A stretch of DNA of 17,789 nucleotides from JAWXBG01 sp034439875. Its GTDB lineage: Bacteria; Bacteroidota; Bacteroidia; Flavobacteriales_D; Sanyastnellaceae. The notes beneath the pieces were generated by a model, which saw only the letters and a program-made list of their open reading frames with translations, was not told where the DNA came from and did no database searches. The stretch is taken from assembly GCA_034439875.1 (NCBI GenBank), contig JAWXBG010000090.1, positions 1 through 17,789 on the forward strand, written 5' to 3'. Position numbers and translations under genes: made by a program. Of the stretch, positions 14,507 to 17,789 are shown one piece after another. Positions within the stretch are counted from its first letter, which is position 1. Every line of letters starts with the position of its first letter.

Positions 14507-14674
14507 GTGAAAAGTATATCCATCAAAGAGTTGGAAGATCGCAACAAGTATCGCAGGCTAACGCTTCGAACATGGGAGAAAAGTGAGGTGAATCATACGT
14601 TACCCGAACGCGAACTCGAAAAGGTTGAGGAAAGGAACAAGAGAATGATGATGGATGGTGATGAGGACCATTAA
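14507..14674 (+). CDS. Possible 55-aa charged small protein, GTG start
   Basis: This frame encodes VKSISIKELEDRNKYRRLTL and continues through RTWEKSEVNH and ELEKVEERNKRMMMDGDEDH to a TAA. The composition (Glu, Lys, Arg-rich, helical, acidic end) looks coding rather than random. No ATG lies between the upstream in-frame stop (14486-14488) and the frame, so GTG is the best start. A frameshift from the overlapping frame beginning at ATG 14404 is an alternative. A strong terminator follows 67 bp downstream on the same strand, which supports a transcript here. If this is not a gene, 14289-14878 is about 590 bp with only the regulatory sites and terminator I list. I do not recognise a family. Confidence 0.4.
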   Translation: MKSISIKELEDRNKYRRLTLRTWEKSEVNHTLPERELEKVEERNKRMMMDGDEDH

Positions 14675-14740
14675 ATCTGGAACACCTGTTCTCCTATATC
14701 CAATCAATTCAATTTTCAGTTAGTTAAAGCAAGTCAGAAA

Positions 14741-14766
14741 GGGGATGCAACGGCATCCCCTTTTTT
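14741..14766 (+). terminator. Rho-independent terminator
   Basis: A perfect 8-bp GC-rich stem GGGGATGC/GCATCCCC with loop AACG is followed directly by TTTTTT. It is oriented for plus-strand transcription and lies 67 bp after the small frame at 14507-14674, before the metalloprotease gene. Confidence 0.9.
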
Positions 14767-14878
14767 CTTTTTGAGCTTTTTTCTTCGTCAAATGAACCAA
14801 AGGATTCCAATCGTGGTTAGGGATTATATTGCCAACTATGTATACCTTAGCACATCTTTACTACCATAAAACCTGAAC

Positions 14879-17789
14879 ATGATGAAGTTTACATTCTACT
14901 TTCTTTTTTCTATGATGAGCATAGGGCTCTTTGCTCAAAGCGATCCAGTTTTTTCAAAGGATCCTGCTGAAGTGAGGCTGACCTCAGGTGTTCGCGAATA
15001 CGACAAAGTCTATCAGCAAATGCTAAGACAGGCCCCTGTATGGCAAGCTTTCCTTGCGCAGAATAACACTTGGTATGTCCATTTTAATGAGCAAAATGCT
15101 TTACCTCACAGGGCTTACGGCCAGCCAATTCCTGTGACTGGTAATACACCTCAGGAACAGGCATTGAATTTTATTGCTGACCACTTGGATGTATTTAATG
15201 TGGATCCTGCCCAATTATCGGAGCCTACTATTTCAAAATCAGACAAACACACTTGGGTCAATTTTTCTCAAGTAGTAAACGGCACCAATGTTTTGAATAC
15301 AACGCTTACTATCAAACTTTGGAATAACAGTGTAGTTCTCTTCGGTTGCGACCTCTACAATGTGGGTACGCCAGCAAACGAGGTGCTTATTTCAAATGAG
15401 CAAGCACAAATGATTGCTGTTCAAGGAATCGATCAAGAAATAACTTTCATTGAATTGAACTCCGATTTAAAGCTATTGCCAGTTCCTGCTTACAGAACGG
15501 CTCAGGTGAAATGGGTATACGAAGCTCGTGTAAAATGCATAAACGCAAATAATGTACCTTCAGATTACTACACTCTGATTGATGCGCAATCAGGTCAAAT
15601 TGTATATAGAGTCAATAATGTGATGCATCACAATTGTGGACCCGTTTGTCCAAAACCATCTGAACATAAAGCACTCATGATGGGACTTCCTCCGGAGTCT
15701 CAGCTAATGGATGTGCAAGTGACTGTAACTGGAGATGGTTATGCCGTAAATCCTTATGGGGAGATAGAAACACTTCCACTCGAACACCTTTATGTAAACG
15801 TAGGAGGCACAAATTATCCTACCGACGAAACAGGTTACGTAAATATCGCCGCCGACCCGGGCACAAATGCTCAAATTCGTTTACAAGGAGATTGGTGCAG
15901 GATATACACCGGAGGCGTTACTCCTGGTAACAATATTATTCTGCAAGCAGGCAATAACGACTTTTCCTTTAATTCCTTTTCTACTGTTAGAGAGAGGTCG
16001 GCTTATAAAAGTGTGCAGGATATTCACGATCACCTAAAATTTTGGATGCCCTCTTTTGATGGAATGGATATTCAGCTAACGACTAACATTGATGAAGCTG
16101 GTGAGTGCAACGCATTTTACGATGGCGAATCTATTAACTTTTTCAATATTGGCGGTGGTTGCAACGCTACAGCTTTAATTGCTGATGTAGTATATCATGA
16201 ATATGGTCATGGAATTAATAATACATATTATAACAGCCTAAGTTCCAGTTTCGCAAATGGCGCTATGAATGAAGGATACGCAGATTATTGGGCAATTTCT
16301 CTTTCGAACAACCCTCATGTAGGTCAAGGTTTTTACACAGGCAATGAAGATGGTATACGCAGATACGATATGGATCTTAAAAGATATCCAGAAGATCTCA
16401 TAGGTCAGGTACATTCTGATGGCGAAATCATTTGTGGTGCTTGGTACGACACTCATTTGTTGATGGGGGCAGATTGGACTTCCACCATGGAATTATTTAT
16501 CAATACCTACCCTGGTTTACAAGCCAATACTTTCAATGGAAACGAAGGTGAAGCTTTCACCGATGTTCTGCTCGATGCACTTCAAGCGGATGACGATGAC
16601 GGAGATATTTCTAACGGTACCCCAAATGGAAATGCCATTATTGTAGGCTTCGATATGCATGGTATCACCTTGTTGAGCAATGCATCTCTGTATCACAACG
16701 ACGTTGAGTTTGCTCCTGATGAAACCGACATAGCAATTAATGCCGTTTTAGATTTGAATTTTCCTTTCAATCAGTACCTCGATGAGGTGAAACTAGTATA
16801 CAAGATCAACGATTCTTCGGATTGGACTTCAACCGATATGGCCAATACAGGTGGAGACAATTACACAGGGTCTATTCCTGCTCAACCAAAAGGCACTGTA
16901 GTGGCTTATTACCTGGGTGTAACTGATATTAATGGACTTTTGAGCAACATTCAACCTATTGCCGCAAATCAGGTGCCTCACCCAAATCTTCCATACTATG
17001 TTCTTGTAGGAGTTCAGGAAGTTGGCAGTCACGACTGTGATGACAATGAGGATTGGGGCTCATGGCAAACAGGTGTTCAGGGAGATAATGCTACTACTGG
17101 AATTTGGGTTCTAGATATTCCGACTGGATCATTCGGCACTCCCGGTGATCAAAATACCGTTGTGCAGCCTTATTTGCAGCACACTCCAGGCGGAGAATAT
17201 TGTTTTGTTACTGGCAATGCCTCAAATGAAGCGGCGGGTATAGGCGAAAATGATGTGGATGCTGGAAAAACGACTCTTCAGACTTCGGATATTGATATGA
17301 CTGAATACGAGAGTCCAATTGTTGCCTATTGGCGCTGGTACACAAATGCACCTGCATCTGGAGCTAATCCAAATGCGGACTGGTGGCAGGTGAGAATCAG
17401 CAACAACGGTGGGAATAGCTGGACTTATATTGAGAACACCCTTACAGGTGAAATAGGGTGGAGAAGACATGCTTTCCGCGTGAGCGATTACGTGACGATA
17501 ACGGATGATATTATGATGCAATTTATCGCTTCGGACAGTTTACAAATTGGTCAAAACCTAGATGGCGGTTCGCTTATTGAAGCTGCTTTAGATGATTTTA
17601 TTCTGTACGAGGAAGAAGCAGATATCAATGTAAACGAGGTCGTTTCGTCAGTGGATGTTGAGTTATACCCAAATCCGGCCTCAGATTTAATCAATATTGA
17701 AATAAGCGGTGGTGAGGCTAAGGCCGTTAGAATATTCAATACTCTTGGAGAAATTGTCTATTCATCGCAACCTCTAGGAGCATTCGGTC
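14879..17789 (+). CDS. Secreted zinc metalloprotease with FTP propeptide and T9SS type A sorting domain (3' end outside window)
   Basis: The frame is open for 970 codons to the window edge. A signal peptide (MMKFTFYFLFSMMSIGLFAQ) is followed by a fungalysin/thermolysin-type propeptide (about 95-250, FTP-like TPQEQALNFIADHLDVF and PepSY-like YYTLIDAQSGQIVYRV). A small beta domain with carboxypeptidase-regulatory character (about 280-345) precedes the catalytic domain, with HEYGH (440-444, Glu441 catalytic) and third zinc ligand Glu465 in MNEGYADYW. Further beta domains follow (about 620-700 and 720-915), then the T9SS type A sorting domain starting VELYPNPASD near 927. The spacing of 20 residues between His444 and Glu465 fits the gluzincin clan (M4/M36-like) better than other zincins. 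It is probably surface-attached or released to digest external protein. Roughly 20-40 residues appear to be missing. ATG 14879 is followed by a second in-frame ATG. Confidence 0.9.
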   Translation, partial: MMKFTFYFLFSMMSIGLFAQSDPVFSKDPAEVRLTSGVREYDKVYQQMLRQAPVWQAFLAQNNTWYVHFNEQNALPHRAYGQPIPVTGNTPQEQALNFIADHLDVFNVDPAQLSEPTISKSDKHTWVNFSQVVNGTNVLNTTLTIKLWNNSVVLFGCDLYNVGTPANEVLISNEQAQMIAVQGIDQEITFIELNSDLKLLPVPAYRTAQVKWVYEARVKCINANNVPSDYYTLIDAQSGQIVYRVNNVMHHNCGPVCPKPSEHKALMMGLPPESQLMDVQVTVTGDGYAVNPYGEIETLPLEHLYVNVGGTNYPTDETGYVNIAADPGTNAQIRLQGDWCRIYTGGVTPGNNIILQAGNNDFSFNSFSTVRERSAYKSVQDIHDHLKFWMPSFDGMDIQLTTNIDEAGECNAFYDGESINFFNIGGGCNATALIADVVYHEYGHGINNTYYNSLSSSFANGAMNEGYADYWAISLSNNPHVGQGFYTGNEDGIRRYDMDLKRYPEDLIGQVHSDGEIICGAWYDTHLLMGADWTSTMELFINTYPGLQANTFNGNEGEAFTDVLLDALQADDDDGDISNGTPNGNAIIVGFDMHGITLLSNASLYHNDVEFAPDETDIAINAVLDLNFPFNQYLDEVKLVYKINDSSDWTSTDMANTGGDNYTGSIPAQPKGTVVAYYLGVTDINGLLSNIQPIAANQVPHPNLPYYVLVGVQEVGSHDCDDNEDWGSWQTGVQGDNATTGIWVLDIPTGSFGTPGDQNTVVQPYLQHTPGGEYCFVTGNASNEAAGIGENDVDAGKTTLQTSDIDMTEYESPIVAYWRWYTNAPASGANPNADWWQVRISNNGGNSWTYIENTLTGEIGWRRHAFRVSDYVTITDDIMMQFIASDSLQIGQNLDGGSLIEAALDDFILYEEEADINVNEVVSSVDVELYPNPASDLINIEISGGEAKAVRIFNTLGEIVYSSQPLGAFG

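Noticed and set aside
14584..14595. TGA-N6-TCA within the small plus-strand frame
   Set aside because: It is inside a possible coding region, away from any promoter context, and probably chance.
17222..17521. 99-aa minus-strand frame opposite the metalloprotease
   Set aside because: It is antisense to the conserved protease reading frame, with no independent support.

Overview
The window looks like a chromosomal segment from a marine-type Bacteroidetes, most likely Flavobacteriales/Cryomorphaceae-like. The evidence is a fused CcoN-CcoO oxidase subunit, a long single-heme CcoP, a C-terminal type IX secretion (T9SS) sorting domain, a TAnnTTTG-like -7 box, weak or absent Shine-Dalgarno sequences, and moderately AT-rich DNA. 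The taxonomic call is inference from these traits.

Layout. The left edge (about 10-99) carries a diverged copy, on the minus strand, of a repeat that recurs near 10 kb. Four plus-strand genes follow: a DUF4260 membrane protein (115-480), a PAS-domain histidine kinase (585-1826), a response regulator fused to a Crp/Fnr-type DNA-binding protein (1823-2881, ATGA overlap), and a TauE/SafE permease (2891-3619). From 3632 to 14288 everything reads on the minus strand. In transcription order this is a tandem universal stress protein, a 136-aa conserved-looking protein of unknown function, the copper P-type ATPase CcoI, a repeat-rich spacer, then CcoS, fused CcoNO, CcoQ, CcoP, CcoG, a FixH-like protein and a DsbD_2/TauE-type membrane protein. 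That is a full cbb3 cytochrome oxidase structural and assembly locus. After about 590 bp, which holds a possible 55-aa GTG-start gene and a strong intrinsic terminator, a large plus-strand secreted zinc metalloprotease with a T9SS domain runs off the right edge.

How it fits together. The cbb3 oxidase supports respiration at low oxygen. CcoI, CcoS, CcoG, FixH and the DsbD_2-type protein are its copper and heme assembly set. The kinase PAS domain has a histidine that aligns with the heme ligand of FixL. Its partner regulator is in effect FixJ and FixK in one polypeptide (receiver plus Crp), and its sensor domain lacks Fe-S cysteines.

The main discovery is a set of TGA-N6-TCA palindromes, the form expected of a Crp/Fnr operator, in exactly three promoter regions. 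Two lie back to back before the kinase, three before ccoS, and two before the universal stress gene. The ccoS and usp promoters share a paired arrangement with 22 bp between site centres and similar half-site sequences. I infer a local low-oxygen or redox regulon controlled by the kinase/regulator pair.

The second discovery is the 361-bp repeat cluster between ccoI and ccoS. It has two 139-bp tandem units with internal hairpins and inverted diverged end units, and is bracketed by a near-perfect 14-bp direct repeat. It looks like a MITE-like insertion that split a normally contiguous operon. I saw no tRNA, rRNA, CRISPR array or complete insertion sequence.
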